A stretch of 64,000 bases of DNA, from assembly GCA_900466005.1 (NCBI GenBank), contig UEGQ01000007.1, positions 1-64,000 on the forward strand, given 5' to 3'. The notes under the pieces are model-generated. The model was not told the origin of the DNA. It made no database searches and worked only from the letters and a program-made list of their open reading frames with translations. The stretch is from Hyphomicrobiales bacterium (lineage in GTDB: Bacteria > Pseudomonadota > Alphaproteobacteria > Rhizobiales > Rhizobiaceae). Made by a program: the position numbers and the translations under genes. Position 1 is the stretch's first letter, and every line of letters starts with the position of its first letter. This document shows positions 1 through 9,637 of the stretch, one piece after another.

Positions 1-20
1 TCGCTTCGATCATCGAGTAA
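1..20 (+). CDS. tuf: Elongation factor Tu, last five codons (partial)
   Basis: Only the 3' end is in the window. Reading from base 3, the codons give A-S-I-I-E and then a TAA at 18-20, which is the usual C-terminus of alphaproteobacterial EF-Tu. EF-Tu is the GTPase that brings aminoacyl-tRNA to the ribosome. Its place just before rpsJ is the standard str/S10 gene order. The assignment rests on five residues plus synteny. Confidence 0.7.
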
Positions 21-70
21 TCGATTGACGAATTGCCGGCGGCAGTGTATGTCGCCGGCCTAGACCAGAA

Positions 71-100
71 TCGGACGGTGATTTGCGTCGTCCGGTTTTT
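71..100 (+). terminator. Rho-independent terminator after tuf
   Basis: The stem CGGACG (72-77) pairs with CGTCCG (89-94) around an 11-base loop and is followed by GTTTTT (95-100). It lies 51 bases past the tuf stop and probably ends the str operon transcript. A second GC-rich inverted repeat (35-41 with 53-59) lies just upstream but has no T-run. Confidence 0.6.
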
Positions 101-166
101 GCGCTGCATTTTTCCGGTCTGTTTTCTCGGATCGGGGCGGGCAGGGCACCTCATGCTTACAAGTGA

Positions 167-195
167 CAGGGACACCTTCGGTGTCCCTGTGATTT
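167..195 (+). terminator. Second hairpin terminator between tuf and rpsJ
   Basis: The nine-base stem CAGGGACAC (167-175) pairs perfectly with GTGTCCCTG (181-189) around CTTCG, and a T-run follows at 192-196. With the hairpin at 71-100 this makes a double terminator separating tuf from the S10 operon. It could instead be an attenuator in an S10 leader, since any promoter upstream of 167 would have to read through it. Confidence 0.6.
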
Positions 196-279
196 TTGAA
201 AATCAGGGGCCGGCCAGCAATTGGTAATTCACTGTCTCTGCGTATGCGGGACGCAAGAAAAGAAACAAGGACAAGTCGA

Positions 280-588
280 ATGAACGGCCAGAATATCCGC
301 ATCCGCCTGAAGGCGTTTGATCACCGGGTTCTCGATGCCTCCACGCGGGAGATCGTGTCGACCGCCAAGCGTACCGGTGCAAGCGTCCGCGGTCCGGTAC
401 CGCTTCCGACCCGCATTGAAAAGTTCACGGTCAACCGCTCGCCTCACGTCGACAAGAAGAGCCGTGAACAGTTCGAGATGCGCACGCACAAGCGCCTGCT
501 CGACATCGTTGATCCGACCCCGCAGACCGTTGACGCGCTGATGAAGCTCGACCTGGCTGCCGGCGTGGACGTCGAGATCAAGCTTTAA
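280..588 (+). CDS. rpsJ: 30S ribosomal protein S10 (NusE)
   Basis: This 102-residue protein is a full-length S10. It sits in the 30S head and also acts as NusE, the NusB partner in transcription antitermination. The start [15 protein letters not shown] is the normal S10 N-terminus, and the loop around [14 protein letters not shown] carries the NusB/tRNA-facing segment. In-frame upstream codons reach back to 196 but run through the terminator hairpin and have no family similarity, so they are excluded. It is the first gene of the S10 operon; a 172-bp gap separates it from rplC. Confidence 0.97.
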   Translation: MNGQNIRIRLKAFDHRVLDASTREIVSTAKRTGASVRGPVPLPTRIEKFTVNRSPHVDKKSREQFEMRTHKRLLDIVDPTPQTVDALMKLDLAAGVDVEIKL

Positions 589-760
589 GAAGAGATTCCG
601 GCGAGAGCCGAAATAACAAGGAAGGTACGTGGCAAGACCTGCCAACGACTTCTCGAAACGGGAAACCTCCTGGTCCGGAAGGGCTTTGCAGGAATCCTTA
701 AACAAAGAGGCAAGGAAGGGTCGCTAAGACCCCGACACGACTCTCAAGAGGAACGAACTG

Positions 761-1402
761 ATGCGTTCAGGTGTGATTGCACAGAAAGTGGGAATGACCC
801 GCGTCTATAACGACGCCGGCGAGCATGTCCCGGTAACGGTTTTGCGGCTCGACAATGTTCAGGTTGTCGCTCACCGCACCAAGGAAAAGAATGGCTACAC
901 GGCCGTCCAGCTGGGCGCCGGCGCTGCCAAGGTAAAGAACACGTCGAAGGCCATGCGCGGCAACTTCGCCGCTGCCAGCGTCGAACCGAAGGCGAAGCTC
1001 GTCGAGTTCCGCGTTTCGGAAGAAAATCTGATCGACGTCGGTTCGCAGATCACTGCCGGCCACTTTACTGCGGGTCAGCTGGTCGACGTGACCGGCACCA
1101 CGATCGGTAAGGGTTTCGCCGGCGCAATCAAGCGCCACAACTTCGGCGGTCTTCGCGCCACGCACGGTGTGTCTGTTTCGCACCGCGCCCATGGTTCGAC
1201 CGGTTCCAACCAGGATCCGGGTCGCGTCTGGAAGGGCAAGCGCATGGCTGGTCACATGGGCCAGACGCGCGTCACCACGCAGAACCTTGAAGTCGTTTCG
1301 ACCGATGAAGATCGGGGTCTCATCCTTGTGAAGGGCGCCGTTCCCGGTTCCAAGGGTTCCTGGATCATCGTCCGCGACGCCGTTAAGTCGGCATCGAAGT
1401 AA
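761..1402 (+). CDS. rplC: 50S ribosomal protein L3
   Basis: This 213-residue L3 is a primary 23S rRNA binder near the peptidyl transferase centre. The conserved loop with [19 protein letters not shown] is visible; its glutamine is the residue methylated by PrmB in other bacteria. The ATG follows an AAGAGGAACG ribosome-binding sequence. The 172-bp gap from rpsJ has no ORF and no strong hairpin with a T-run. rplD starts 13 bases downstream. Confidence 0.97.
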   Translation: MRSGVIAQKVGMTRVYNDAGEHVPVTVLRLDNVQVVAHRTKEKNGYTAVQLGAGAAKVKNTSKAMRGNFAAASVEPKAKLVEFRVSEENLIDVGSQITAGHFTAGQLVDVTGTTIGKGFAGAIKRHNFGGLRATHGVSVSHRAHGSTGSNQDPGRVWKGKRMAGHMGQTRVTTQNLEVVSTDEDRGLILVKGAVPGSKGSWIIVRDAVKSASK

Positions 1403-1415
1403 GGGAGCCAAACCA

Positions 1416-2036
1416 ATGGAATTGAACGTCAAGACCCTCGAGGGCAAAGACGCCGGCAAGGTTTCCCTGTCGGATGAAATTTTCGGCCTGGAGCCGCGCG
1501 AGGACATCATCGCCCGCATGATCCGCTGGCAGCTTGCCAACAAGCGCCAGGGCACGCACAAGGCGAAGGGTCGCTCGGAAGTCTCCCGCACCGGCTCGAA
1601 GATGTACAAGCAGAAGGGTACGGGCCGCGCTCGTCACCATTCGGCTCGCGCTCCGCAGTTCCGCGGCGGTGGTAAAGCCCACGGCCCGGTCGTTCGCAGC
1701 CACGCTCAGGATCTTCCGAAGAAGGTTCGTGCGCTCGCTCTGCGCCACGCCCTCTCCGCCAAGCTCAAGGCTGAAGAGCTGATCATCGTCGACCAGCTGG
1801 TCGCTACCGAAGCCAAGACCAAGGCTCTCGTCGGCAATTTCGCCTCGCTCGGCCTCACCAACGCTCTCGTAATCGGCGGCGCCGAAATCGACAGCAACTT
1901 CAAGCTCGCTGCCCAGAACATCCCGAACATCGATGTTCTGCCGGTTCAGGGCATCAACGTTTACGACATCCTGCGTCGCGGCAAGCTCGTGCTTTCCAAG
2001 GCTGCGGTTGAAGCTCTGGAGGAGCGGTTCAAATGA
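1416..2036 (+). CDS. rplD: 50S ribosomal protein L4
   Basis: This 206-residue L4 has the long basic loop ([19 protein letters not shown]) that lines the exit tunnel and is where macrolide resistance changes map. In E. coli L4 represses its own operon through the S10 leader; whether it does so here cannot be read from the sequence. Its stop overlaps the rplW start by four bases (ATGA), which suggests translational coupling. Confidence 0.97.
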   Translation: MELNVKTLEGKDAGKVSLSDEIFGLEPREDIIARMIRWQLANKRQGTHKAKGRSEVSRTGSKMYKQKGTGRARHHSARAPQFRGGGKAHGPVVRSHAQDLPKKVRALALRHALSAKLKAEELIIVDQLVATEAKTKALVGNFASLGLTNALVIGGAEIDSNFKLAAQNIPNIDVLPVQGINVYDILRRGKLVLSKAAVEALEERFK

Positions 2037-2326
2037 CTGATCTTCGCCACTACGATGTGATCGTATCTCCGTCGATCACCGAAAAGTCGACCTTGGTTTC
2101 GGAACAGAACCAGGTTGTGTTCAACGTCGCCAAGGGTGCAACGAAGCCGGAAATCAAGGCTGCCGTCGAATCGCTCTTCGGTGTCAAGGTCACGGCCGTG
2201 AACACGCTGCTGCGCAAGGGCAAGATCAAGCGTTTCCGCGGTTTCGCCGGCAAGCAGAAGGACGTCAAGAAGGCGATCGTAACGCTCGCCGAAGGTCAGT
2301 CCATCGACGTGTCGACGGGCGTCTGA
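2033..2326 (+). CDS. rplW: 50S ribosomal protein L23
   Basis: This 97-residue L23 lies at the exit-tunnel rim, where trigger factor and SRP dock. The conserved segment ISPxITEKS near residues 11-18 is present as VSPSITEKS, including the docking glutamate. It starts inside the rplD stop (ATGA overlap) and ends 17 bases before rplB. Confidence 0.96.
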   Translation: MTDLRHYDVIVSPSITEKSTLVSEQNQVVFNVAKGATKPEIKAAVESLFGVKVTAVNTLLRKGKIKRFRGFAGKQKDVKKAIVTLAEGQSIDVSTGV

Positions 2327-2343
2327 GGTAGGGAACAAGAACA

Positions 2344-3180
2344 ATGGCATTGAAACACTTCAATCCGACCACGCCGAGCCAGCGTCAGCTCGTCATCGTC
2401 GACCGCTCCAGCCTCTACAAGGGTAAGCCGGTCAAGGCTCTGACGGAAGGTCTGACCAAGAGCGGTGGTCGTAACAACCTCGGTCGCATCACCGCCCGCT
2501 TCATCGGCGGCGGTCACAAGCGTACCTACCGTCTGGTTGACTTCAAGCGTCGCAAGTTCGACGTCGAAGGCACCGTCGAGCGTCTGGAATACGACCCGAA
2601 CCGCACCGCGTTCATCGCTCTCGTCACCTATGCCGACGGCGAACAGGCTTACATCCTTGCTCCGCAGCGTCTTGCTGCCGGTGACAAGGTCATCGCGTCC
2701 GACAAGGCTGTCGACGTCAAGCCCGGCAACACCATGCCGCTGCAGTACATTCCGGTCGGCTCGATCGTTCACAACGTCGAAATGAAGCCGGGCAAGGGCG
2801 GCCAGATCGCCCGCTCTGCAGGCACCTATGTACAGCTGGTCGGCCGCGATGCCGGCATGGCGATCCTTCGCCTGAATTCCGGTGAGCAGCGCCTCGTGCA
2901 TGGCTCGTGCCTTGCCACTGTCGGCGCCGTCTCCAACCCGGACCACGGCAACATCAACGACGGCAAGGCTGGTCGTACGCGCTGGCGTGGTAAGACCCCG
3001 CATAACCGCGGCGTCGTCATGAACCCGGTCGACCACCCGCACGGTGGTGGTGAAGGCCGCACCTCCGGTGGCCGTCATCCGGTTACCCCGTGGGGCAAGC
3101 CGACCAAGGGCAAGCGTACGCGCTCGAACAAGTCGACCGACAAGTTCATCATGCGCTCCCGCCACCTGAAGAAGAAGTAA
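2344..3180 (+). CDS. rplB: 50S ribosomal protein L2
   Basis: This 278-residue L2 is needed for subunit association and peptidyl transfer. The diagnostic motif [13 protein letters not shown] near residue 225, with the functionally important histidine, is intact, as is the N-terminal RNA-binding fold ([20 protein letters not shown]). A GGGAACAAGAAC ribosome-binding stretch precedes the ATG. Full length for the family. Confidence 0.97.
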   Translation: MALKHFNPTTPSQRQLVIVDRSSLYKGKPVKALTEGLTKSGGRNNLGRITARFIGGGHKRTYRLVDFKRRKFDVEGTVERLEYDPNRTAFIALVTYADGEQAYILAPQRLAAGDKVIASDKAVDVKPGNTMPLQYIPVGSIVHNVEMKPGKGGQIARSAGTYVQLVGRDAGMAILRLNSGEQRLVHGSCLATVGAVSNPDHGNINDGKAGRTRWRGKTPHNRGVVMNPVDHPHGGGEGRTSGGRHPVTPWGKPTKGKRTRSNKSTDKFIMRSRHLKKK

Positions 3181-3195
3181 GAGAGGTAGTCATTA

Positions 3196-3474
3196 ATGGC
3201 TCGTTCAGTATGGAAAGGTCCGTTCGTTGACGGCTATCTTCTCAAGAAGGCTGAGAAGGTTCGCGAAGGCGGTCGTAGCGAAGTGATCAAGATGTGGAGC
3301 CGTCGCTCCACGATCCTGCCGCAGTTCGTAGGTCTGACCTTCGGCGTCTACAACGGCAGCAAGCATGTTCCGGTCAGCGTCAACGAAGACATGGTCGGAC
3401 ACAAGTTCGGAGAATTCGCTCCCACCCGGACCTACTATGGTCACGGTGCGGACAAGAAAGCGAAGAGGAAGTAA
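3196..3474 (+). CDS. rpsS: 30S ribosomal protein S19
   Basis: This 92-residue S19 binds 16S rRNA in the 30S head together with S13. The family start (M)[17 protein letters not shown] and the segment [21 protein letters not shown] are present. The gene lies 15 bases after rplB and 3 bases before rplV, as expected in the S10 operon. Confidence 0.97.
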   Translation: MARSVWKGPFVDGYLLKKAEKVREGGRSEVIKMWSRRSTILPQFVGLTFGVYNGSKHVPVSVNEDMVGHKFGEFAPTRTYYGHGADKKAKRK

Positions 3475-3477
3475 GAA

Positions 3478-3867
3478 ATGGGCAAGGCAAAAGCCGAACG
3501 TCGGCTGAAGGATAACGAGGCGCAAGCCGTTGCGCGCACGCTCCGCGTCAGCCCCCAGAAGCTCAACCTGGTTGCCGCGATGATCCGCGGCAAGAAGGTT
3601 GACCGCGCACTCGCCGACCTCGAGTTCTCGCGCAAGCGCATCGCCGGCACCGTCAAGAAGACGCTGGAATCGGCCATCGCGAACGCCGAGAACAACCACG
3701 ATCTCGACGTCGACCAGCTGATCGTTGCGGAAGCCTATGTCGGCAAGTCGATCGTCATGAAGCGTTTCCACGCTCGTGGCCGTGGCCGTGCATCGCGCAT
3801 CGAAAAGCCGTTCTCGCACCTGACGATCGTCGTGCGGGAAGTCGAAGCCAATGGGGAGGCCGCATAA
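3478..3867 (+). CDS. rplV: 50S ribosomal protein L22
   Basis: This 129-residue L22 is an exit-tunnel protein. The beta-hairpin tip with [14 protein letters not shown], where erythromycin-resistance changes occur in other bacteria, is intact. Its TAA stop shares one base with the rpsC ATG (TAATG at 3865-3869), so the pair is probably translationally coupled. Confidence 0.97.
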   Translation: MGKAKAERRLKDNEAQAVARTLRVSPQKLNLVAAMIRGKKVDRALADLEFSRKRIAGTVKKTLESAIANAENNHDLDVDQLIVAEAYVGKSIVMKRFHARGRGRASRIEKPFSHLTIVVREVEANGEAA

Positions 3868-4589
3868 TGGGTCAGAAAATCAATCCGATCGGTTTCCGTC
3901 TCGGCATCAACCGGACCTGGGACAGCCGCTGGTTCGCCGACAACGCCGAATACGGCCAGCTGCTGCATGAAGACCTGAAGATCCGCTCCTACCTGATGTC
4001 GGAGCTGAAGCAGGCCGGTATCGCCAAGGTCGTCATCGAGCGTCCGCACAAGAAGTGCCGCGTCACGATCCACTCGGCTCGTCCGGGTCTGATCATCGGC
4101 AAGAAGGGTGCAGACATCGAGAAGCTCCGCAAGAAGCTCTCGGAGATGACGAATTCGGAAACGCACCTCAACATCGTCGAAGTGCGCAAGCCGGAAATCG
4201 ACGCGACGCTCGTCGCACAGTCGATCGCCCAGCAGCTGGAACGTCGTATCGCGTTCCGTCGCGCGATGAAGCGTGCCGTTCAGTCGGCCATGCGTCTTGG
4301 CGCCGAAGGCATCAAGATCACCTGCGCCGGCCGTCTCGGCGGTGCGGAAATCGCTCGTACCGAATGGTACCGTGAAGGCCGCGTTCCGCTGCACACGCTG
4401 CGTGCGGACATCGACTACGGCACCGCCGAAGCAGAAACCGCCTACGGTATCTGCGGCATCAAGGTCTGGATCTTCAAGGGCGAAATCCTTGAGCACGATC
4501 CGATGGCATCTGAGCGCCGTGCGCTCGAAGGCGACTCGCAAGGTCCGGCAAGCCGTGAACGCGGCGAGCGGCGTCGCGAGAACGCTTGA
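3867..4589 (+). CDS. rpsC: 30S ribosomal protein S3
   Basis: This 240-residue S3 lies at the mRNA entry site and contributes to mRNA helicase activity. It carries a KH domain with the [15 protein letters not shown] loop (GxxG type) near residue 75, followed by the conserved C-terminal half ([26 protein letters not shown]). The extreme C-terminus is charged and variable, as in other rhizobia. It overlaps rplV by one base. Confidence 0.97.
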   Translation: MGQKINPIGFRLGINRTWDSRWFADNAEYGQLLHEDLKIRSYLMSELKQAGIAKVVIERPHKKCRVTIHSARPGLIIGKKGADIEKLRKKLSEMTNSETHLNIVEVRKPEIDATLVAQSIAQQLERRIAFRRAMKRAVQSAMRLGAEGIKITCAGRLGGAEIARTEWYREGRVPLHTLRADIDYGTAEAETAYGICGIKVWIFKGEILEHDPMASERRALEGDSQGPASRERGERRRENA

Positions 4590-4627
4590 TAGGCGCTGGC
4601 GAAAGATAAGCTCGGAGAAGTAAGAAA

Positions 4628-5041
4628 ATGTTGCAGCCAAAGCGTACCAAGTACCGCAAGCAGTTCAAGGGTCGCATCAAGGGCGTCGCCAAGGGTGGTT
4701 TCGATCTGGCTTTCGGTGAATTCGGCCTGAAGGCTCAGGAACCGAACCGCGTCAACGCTCGCGAAATCGAAGCGGCACGTCGCGCCATCACGCGCCACAT
4801 GAAGCGCGCTGGTCGTGTGTGGATCCGTGTGTTCCCCGACGTTCCGGTCACGGCGAAGCCGACCGAAGTCCGTATGGGTAAGGGCAAGGGTTCCGTCGAA
4901 TACTGGGCCTGCAAGGTCAAGCCCGGTCGTATGATGTTCGAGATCGACGGCGTTTCCGAAGAGATCGCCCGCGAGGCTCTGCGTCTCGGCGCGGCCAAGC
5001 TCTCGGTCAAGACGCGCTTCGTTCAGCGCATTGCAGAGTGA
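4628..5041 (+). CDS. rplP: 50S ribosomal protein L16
   Basis: This 137-residue L16 contacts the A-site and P-site tRNA region. The N-terminus [16 protein letters not shown] and the stretch [21 protein letters not shown], split here by the family's basic helix, identify it, as does [19 protein letters not shown]. Full length. rpmC follows 11 bases later. Confidence 0.97.
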   Translation: MLQPKRTKYRKQFKGRIKGVAKGGFDLAFGEFGLKAQEPNRVNAREIEAARRAITRHMKRAGRVWIRVFPDVPVTAKPTEVRMGKGKGSVEYWACKVKPGRMMFEIDGVSEEIAREALRLGAAKLSVKTRFVQRIAE

Positions 5042-5052
5042 GGATCAGGCCC

Positions 5053-5253
5053 ATGAAAGCCGCAGATGTTCGCGCCATGAGCGCCGACCAGTTGAATGAC
5101 GAGCTTGCCAAGCTGAAGAAGGAGCAGTTCAACCTGCGCTTCCAGAAGGCGACCGGCCAGCTTGAAAAGTCTTCGCGTATCCAGGAAGTCCGTCGGGACA
5201 TCGCACGCGTGAAAACCATCGCCCGCCAGAAGGCGGCGGAAGCCAAGGCCTAA
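5053..5253 (+). CDS. rpmC: 50S ribosomal protein L29
   Basis: This small all-helical protein of 66 residues sits at the exit-tunnel rim next to L23. The start at 5053 ([18 protein letters not shown]) fits the family; an in-frame ATG at 5038 overlaps the rplP stop and would add MRIRP, which is not conserved. The core [18 protein letters not shown] is typical of L29. Confidence 0.95.
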   Translation: MKAADVRAMSADQLNDELAKLKKEQFNLRFQKATGQLEKSSRIQEVRRDIARVKTIARQKAAEAKA

Positions 5254-5267
5254 AGGACCAGAATAAT

Positions 5268-5504
5268 ATGCCTAAACGCATTCTGCAGGGCGTCGTCGTC
5301 AGCGACAAGAACGACAAGACCGTGGTGGTTCGTGTGGAGCGTCGATTCGCTCACCCGCTCCTCCAGAAGACGGTTCGTCGTTCGAAGAAGTACAAGGCTC
5401 ACGACGAAAGCAACCAGTATAAGGTCGGCGATGTCGTTTCCATCGAGGAATGTGCGCCGATTTCGAAGGACAAGCGCTGGACGGTCGTTTCCGCCCACGC
5501 CTGA
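5268..5504 (+). CDS. rpsQ: 30S ribosomal protein S17
   Basis: This 78-residue S17 is an OB-fold primary 16S rRNA binder. The N-terminus [21 protein letters not shown] and the motif [11 protein letters not shown] are family hallmarks. It is the last gene of the S10 operon in the E. coli arrangement, and here a 234-bp gap with a hairpin and T-run follows before rplN. Confidence 0.97.
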   Translation: MPKRILQGVVVSDKNDKTVVVRVERRFAHPLLQKTVRRSKKYKAHDESNQYKVGDVVSIEECAPISKDKRWTVVSAHA

Positions 5505-5573
5505 TCGACGGAGATTTGCGCTTAGGTATTGCACCTTGCGCAAAAATCTGTATGAAGCACCACACTGGCGCAG

Positions 5574-5600
5574 GAACGCTCGGCAAGCGGGCGTTCTTTT
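5574..5600 (+). terminator. Hairpin terminator or attenuator at the S10/spc boundary
   Basis: The stem GAACGC (5574-5579) pairs with GCGTTC (5591-5596) around an 11-base loop, with TTTT at 5597-5600. A second inverted repeat, TTGCGC (5516-5521) with GCGCAA (5538-5543), lies upstream. Both lie in the 234-bp non-coding gap between rpsQ and rplN, exactly where E. coli separates its S10 and spc operons. Confidence 0.55.
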
Positions 5601-5738
5601 GCTTTGAGCGCAGGGAAGGTCCCTCGACGGGAAACCGCCTTGGCAATATCCCTCCCGCGCGACAATCGAGATTTATCATGAGCCGGAATAGGGGGCATTG
5701 CGCCCAACCGTTCCGGTACAACAAGAAGGCGACCTGAC

Positions 5739-6107
5739 ATGATTCAGATGCAGACTAACCTCGACGTGGCGGATAATTCCGGCGCACGTCGTGTCATGTG
5801 CATCAAGGTGCTGGGCGGCTCCAAGCGCAAGTACGCTTCGGTCGGCGACATCATCGTCGTTTCGATCAAGGAAGCGATCCCGCGCGGCCGCGTGAAGAAG
5901 GGTGACGTGATGAAGGCGGTCGTCGTCCGCACCGCCAAGGACATCCGCCGTCCCGACGGTAGCGTCATCCGCTTCGACAGCAACGCAGCCGTTCTTATCG
6001 ACAACAAGAAAGAGCCGATCGGCACCCGTATCTTCGGACCGGTTCCGCGCGAACTTCGCGCCAAGAACCACATGAAGATCATCTCGCTGGCTCCGGAAGT
6101 ACTGTAA
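5739..6107 (+). CDS. rplN: 50S ribosomal protein L14
   Basis: This 122-residue L14 forms an inter-subunit bridge and is the RsfS docking protein. The start [21 protein letters not shown] and the C-terminus [17 protein letters not shown] are typical. First gene of the spc segment. A GAAGGCGACCTGAC sequence gives a weak ribosome-binding site before the ATG. Confidence 0.97.
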   Translation: MIQMQTNLDVADNSGARRVMCIKVLGGSKRKYASVGDIIVVSIKEAIPRGRVKKGDVMKAVVVRTAKDIRRPDGSVIRFDSNAAVLIDNKKEPIGTRIFGPVPRELRAKNHMKIISLAPEVL

Positions 6108-6121
6108 GGGAGCGACAAGCG

Positions 6122-6430
6122 ATGCAAAAGATTCGTAAGGGCGACAAGGTCGTCGTACTCACCGGCAAGGACAAGGGTCGTTCCGGCGAAGTCATTCAGG
6201 TGATGCCGAAGGAAGACCGTGCGGTCGTTCGTGGCATCAATATCGTCAAGCGCCATCAGCGTCAGACCCAGAGCCAGGAAGCCGGCATCATCAGCAAGGA
6301 AGCTTCTGTGCATCTGTCCAACCTTGCCGTCATGGACAAGGACGGCAAGCCGACCCGCGTCGGTTTCAAGGTCGTCGACGGTAAGAAGGTGCGTGTGGCC
6401 AAGCGTTCGGGAGATGTGATCGATGGCTGA
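6122..6430 (+). CDS. rplX: 50S ribosomal protein L24
   Basis: This 102-residue L24 is an assembly-initiating 23S rRNA binder. The KOW motif is visible at residues 3-20 ([20 protein letters not shown]). The gene overlaps the rplE start by eight bases. Confidence 0.97.
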   Translation: MQKIRKGDKVVVLTGKDKGRSGEVIQVMPKEDRAVVRGINIVKRHQRQTQSQEAGIISKEASVHLSNLAVMDKDGKPTRVGFKVVDGKKVRVAKRSGDVIDG

Positions 6431-6980
6431 GGCAAAGTACGAGCCGCGGCTCAAGAAGGAATATGTTTCCCGGATCCGCAAGAGCATGCAGGAGGCCTTC
6501 TCCTACGCTAACGAAATGCAGATCCCGAAGATCGACAAGATCGTGATCAACATGGGTGTGGGCGAAGCGACCGGCGACTCCAAGAAGCCGACCATTGCTG
6601 CCGCCGACCTCGCGGCGATTGCCGGCCAGAAGCCGGTCATCACCAAGGCACGCAACTCGATCGCCGGCTTCAAGGTTCGCGAAAACATGCCGATCGGTGC
6701 GAAGGTTACCCTTCGTGGCGCCCGCATGTACGAATTCCTGGACCGCCTGATCAACATCGCGCTGCCGCGCGTTCGCGACTTCCGGGGCTTGAACCCGAAG
6801 AGCTTTGACGGCCGTGGCAACTTCGCCATGGGCATCAAGGAGCACATTGTGTTCCCTGAGATCAACTACGACAAGGTTGATCAGATGTGGGGCATGGACA
6901 TCATCGTTTGCACGACGGCAAACACGGACGACGAAGCTCGAGCTCTTCTGAAAGAGTTCAACTTCCCGTTCCGTCAGTAA
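6423..6980 (+). CDS. rplE: 50S ribosomal protein L5
   Basis: This 185-residue L5 binds 5S rRNA and contacts P-site tRNA. Segments [11 protein letters not shown] and [20 protein letters not shown] are characteristic, and the C-terminal [16 protein letters not shown] is complete. The start lies within the 3' end of rplX, which suggests coupled translation. Confidence 0.97.
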   Translation: MAEAKYEPRLKKEYVSRIRKSMQEAFSYANEMQIPKIDKIVINMGVGEATGDSKKPTIAAADLAAIAGQKPVITKARNSIAGFKVRENMPIGAKVTLRGARMYEFLDRLINIALPRVRDFRGLNPKSFDGRGNFAMGIKEHIVFPEINYDKVDQMWGMDIIVCTTANTDDEARALLKEFNFPFRQ

Positions 6981-7013
6981 CCGTAACGACGAGCGTAGAA
7001 GAGGAACTTCGAT

Positions 7014-7319
7014 ATGGCGAAGACAAGCGCAGTTGAAAAGAACAAGCGCCGCCGCAAGACAGTTGCCCAGCAGGCCACCAAGCGTGCCGCCCTCAAGGCA
7101 ACCATCATGAACCAGTCTCTCTCGATCGAAGAGCGGTTCAAGGCAACCCTGAAGCTGGCAGAACTGCCGCGCGATGGCTCCAAGACCCGTATTCGCAACC
7201 GTTGCGAAGTGACCGGTCGTCCGCGCGCATTCTACCGTAAGCTCAAGATGTCGCGTATCGCGCTTCGCGAGCTGGGCAACCTCGGCAAGGTGCCGGGCAT
7301 TGTCAAGTCGAGCTGGTAA
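7014..7319 (+). CDS. rpsN: 30S ribosomal protein S14, zinc-independent type
   Basis: This 101-residue S14 is the long form without the zinc ribbon; only one cysteine remains, in [11 protein letters not shown]. The motif [22 protein letters not shown] is typical. The protein binds in the 30S head next to S10 and S19. Zinc-independence follows from the missing CxxC pairs. Confidence 0.96.
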   Translation: MAKTSAVEKNKRRRKTVAQQATKRAALKATIMNQSLSIEERFKATLKLAELPRDGSKTRIRNRCEVTGRPRAFYRKLKMSRIALRELGNLGKVPGIVKSSW

Positions 7320-7331
7320 GGAGACGGGTAA

Positions 7332-7730
7332 ATGACGATGACTGATCCGTTGGGCGATATGCTCACCCGTATCCGTAACGGCGCTGCCCGCCGCAAGAGC
7401 TCGGTAAGCACTCCTGCTTCCAAGCTGCGCGCACGCGTTCTCGACGTCCTGCAGGCCGAAGGTTACATCCGCGGCTATTCCCAGGTCGACTACGGCAATG
7501 GCAAGTCCGAACTCACGATCGAACTGAAGTACTATGAAGGTGCTTCGGTCATCCGCGAGATCGGCCGCGTGTCCAAGCCGGGCCGCCGGGTTTATGTCTC
7601 GGTAAAGTCCATTCCGCAGGTCGCGAACGGCCTCGGCATCACCATCCTTTCGACCCCGAAGGGCGTGATGGCCGATCACCAGGCTCGCGAACAGAACGTT
7701 GGTGGTGAGGTTCTCTGCTCGGTCTTCTAA
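7332..7730 (+). CDS. rpsH: 30S ribosomal protein S8
   Basis: This 132-residue S8 binds the central domain of 16S r[21 protein letters not shown] at the N-terminus and the C-terminal [20 protein letters not shown] are family features. The start could be the ATG at 7332 or 7338 (M-T-M-T-D-P); both are in frame, and the first has the better spacing to GGAGACGG. In E. coli S8 represses spc translation through a site near rplE; no such site was traced here. Confidence 0.96.
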   Translation: MTMTDPLGDMLTRIRNGAARRKSSVSTPASKLRARVLDVLQAEGYIRGYSQVDYGNGKSELTIELKYYEGASVIREIGRVSKPGRRVYVSVKSIPQVANGLGITILSTPKGVMADHQAREQNVGGEVLCSVF

Positions 7731-7773
7731 GACAGGGCAGGGATCTCCAGAACGAACAGACAGGATTTCAAAA

Positions 7774-8307
7774 ATGTCTCGTATCGGTAAAAAGCCCGTT
7801 CCGGTTCCTGCAGGGATCACGGCCGCCGTCGACGGCCAGAAGGTGACTGCCAAGGGCCCGAAGGGCGAACTCTTTTTCGTCGCTAACGACGAAATCTCCG
7901 TAAAGCTCGAAGACAACGCCGTTGTTGTTCAGCCTGTCAACGACACCAAGGGTGCTCGTTCGAAGTGGGGCATGTCCCGCACGATGATCGAGAACATCTT
8001 CAAGGGTGTGAAGGACGGTTACGAGCGCAAGCTCGAGATCAACGGCGTCGGTTACCGTGCCGCCATGCAGGGCAAGAACCTGCAGCTGGCTCTCGGCTTC
8101 TCGCACGACGTGGTCTACGAACCGCCGGTCGGTATCACGATCGCTGTTCCGAAGCCGACGGAAATCGTGGTTTCCGGGATCAACAAGCAGCAGGTCGGCC
8201 AGGTCGCTGCGGAGATCCGCGAATACCGCGGCCCCGAACCCTACAAGGGCAAGGGCGTCAAGTATGCCGAAGAGCGGATCGTCCGCAAAGAAGGCAAGAA
8301 GAAGTAA
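7774..8307 (+). CDS. rplF: 50S ribosomal protein L6
   Basis: This 177-residue L6 lies near the factor-binding site of the large subunit. The start [14 protein letters not shown] at 7774 is the family norm; an in-frame extension back to 7699 overlaps rpsH and is rejected. The C-terminal [18 protein letters not shown] signature is present. Confidence 0.97.
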   Translation: MSRIGKKPVPVPAGITAAVDGQKVTAKGPKGELFFVANDEISVKLEDNAVVVQPVNDTKGARSKWGMSRTMIENIFKGVKDGYERKLEINGVGYRAAMQGKNLQLALGFSHDVVYEPPVGITIAVPKPTEIVVSGINKQQVGQVAAEIREYRGPEPYKGKGVKYAEERIVRKEGKKK

Positions 8308-8319
8308 GGAACGCGCGAA

Positions 8320-8682
8320 ATGGCAAGCAGAAAAGAAGCACTGGTTCGTCGTGCCAATCGCGTACGACGTCAGATCAAGGCGGTGGCCAATGGCCGTCCG
8401 CGTCTGTCGGTTCATCGCTCGTCGAAGAACATCTATGCCCAGATCATCGACGACGTCGCCGGCCGCACGCTGGCTGCCGCCTCGACCCTGGACACCGGTC
8501 TGCGCTCGTCGCTGAAGACCGGCGCAGATGTCGCAGCCGCGGCTGCCGTCGGCAAGCTCGTTGCCGAGCGGGCCGTCAAGGCGGGCGTCAAGGAAGTGGT
8601 CTTCGACCGCGGCGCCTTCATCTATCACGGCCGCATCAAGGCTCTCGCCGATGCAGCCCGCGAAGGCGGCCTGACCTTCTGA
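8320..8682 (+). CDS. rplR: 50S ribosomal protein L18
   Basis: This 120-residue L18 binds 5S rRNA together with L5. The basic N-terminus ([12 protein letters not shown]) and the C-terminal [24 protein letters not shown] are diagnostic. A 145-bp gap with two hairpins follows, in contrast to the tight spacing upstream. Confidence 0.97.
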   Translation: MASRKEALVRRANRVRRQIKAVANGRPRLSVHRSSKNIYAQIIDDVAGRTLAAASTLDTGLRSSLKTGADVAAAAAVGKLVAERAVKAGVKEVVFDRGAFIYHGRIKALADAAREGGLTF

Positions 8683-8692
8683 TTTGAGAGTT

Positions 8693-8719
8693 TCCGCCCG
8701 GGCTTGCAGTCCGGGCGGA
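8693..8719 (+). terminator. GC-rich hairpin after rplR
   Basis: The perfect nine-base stem TCCGCCCGG (8693-8701) pairs with CCGGGCGGA (8711-8719), and only TTT follows. On its own it is a weak terminator. It is the first of two hairpins in the rplR-rpsE gap. Confidence 0.4.
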
Positions 8720-8744
8720 TTTCCGGCATGAGCCGGTTTCCCCG

Positions 8745-8783
8745 ATTTCGCCCGTGACCCGGAAGGGCAGGGCGGAATTTTTT
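8745..8783 (+). terminator. Hairpin with T-run between rplR and rpsE
   Basis: ATTTCGCCC (8745-8753) pairs with GGGCGGAAT (8770-8778) with one G-T pair, and six T residues occupy 8778-8783. It lies 45 bases before the rpsE start. A terminator-like element inside the spc segment would reduce or regulate rpsE-adk expression unless antitermination or a local promoter compensates. Confidence 0.5.
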
Positions 8784-8827
8784 CGTAATCTGCCGATTGC
8801 ACCCGGAAAAGAAAAAGGAACAGGACA

Positions 8828-9397
8828 ATGGCACAGGACAGGCGTGGTTCGCGCGAAGAGCGTGCGAGCCGTGAAGAGCGCGACAGCGAGTTCGTCGACA
8901 AGCTGGTCGCCATCAATCGCGTCGCCAAGGTGGTGAAGGGCGGCCGTCGTTTCGGCTTTGCTGCTCTCGTCGTCGTCGGCGACCAGAAGGGCCGGGTCGG
9001 TTTCGGCCATGGCAAGGCACGTGAAGTGCCGGAAGCAATCCGCAAGGCGACCGAAGCCGCCAAGCGCGACATGATCTTCGTACCGCTGCGTGACGGCCGT
9101 ACGCTGCATCACGACGTCAACGGTCGCCACGGCGCCGGCAAGGTTCTGCTGCGCTCCGCCAAGGCCGGTACCGGTATCATCGCCGGTGGTCCGATGCGCG
9201 CCGTTTTCGAAACGCTCGGCATGCACGACGTCGTCGCCAAGTCGACCGGCTCGTCGAACCCATACAACATGGTTCGCGCCACGTTCGACGCCCTGAAGCA
9301 CCAGGTACACCCGAAGGACATCGCAGCTCAGCGCGGCCTCAAGTATGCCACGCTCCAGGCTCGCCGTGCCGCTTCCGGCAACGCCTCTGAAGAATAA
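8828..9397 (+). CDS. rpsE: 30S ribosomal protein S5
   Basis: This 189-residue S5 is a translational-fidelity protein at the mRNA entry site. The double-stranded-RNA-binding-like N-domain ([20 protein letters not shown]) and the C-domain ([25 protein letters not shown]) are complete. An AAAAGGAACAGGACA ribosome-binding region precedes the ATG, downstream of the hairpin pair. Confidence 0.97.
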   Translation: MAQDRRGSREERASREERDSEFVDKLVAINRVAKVVKGGRRFGFAALVVVGDQKGRVGFGHGKAREVPEAIRKATEAAKRDMIFVPLRDGRTLHHDVNGRHGAGKVLLRSAKAGTGIIAGGPMRAVFETLGMHDVVAKSTGSSNPYNMVRATFDALKHQVHPKDIAAQRGLKYATLQARRAASGNASEE

Positions 9398-9411
9398 GAG
9401 GAGTCTGAACC

Positions 9412-9621
9412 ATGGCCAAGGCTACGAAGAAGACTGAAGCAAAGACGATCACGATCGAACAGATCGGCTCGCCTATCCGCCGCCCGGAAGTCCAGCGCAA
9501 GACGCTCATCGGGCTGGGCCTCAACAAGATGCACCGGGTCCGCACCCTGGAGGATACCCCTTCGGTTCGTGGCATGATCCGTGCTGTCCAGCATCTCGTT
9601 CGCGTCGTCGACGGGAAGTGA
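9412..9621 (+). CDS. rpmD: 50S ribosomal protein L30
   Basis: This small ribosomal protein has 69 residues. The pattern [23 protein letters not shown], shortened here, and the [16 protein letters not shown] segment identify L30. It lies 14 bases after rpsE and 16 before rplO. Confidence 0.96.
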   Translation: MAKATKKTEAKTITIEQIGSPIRRPEVQRKTLIGLGLNKMHRVRTLEDTPSVRGMIRAVQHLVRVVDGK

Positions 9622-9637
9622 GACGGAGGAAGTCACC

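Noticed and set aside
6366..7916. Minus-strand open frame of 516 codons across rplX-rpsH
   Set aside because: It lies opposite five conserved ribosomal genes and has no recognised domain.
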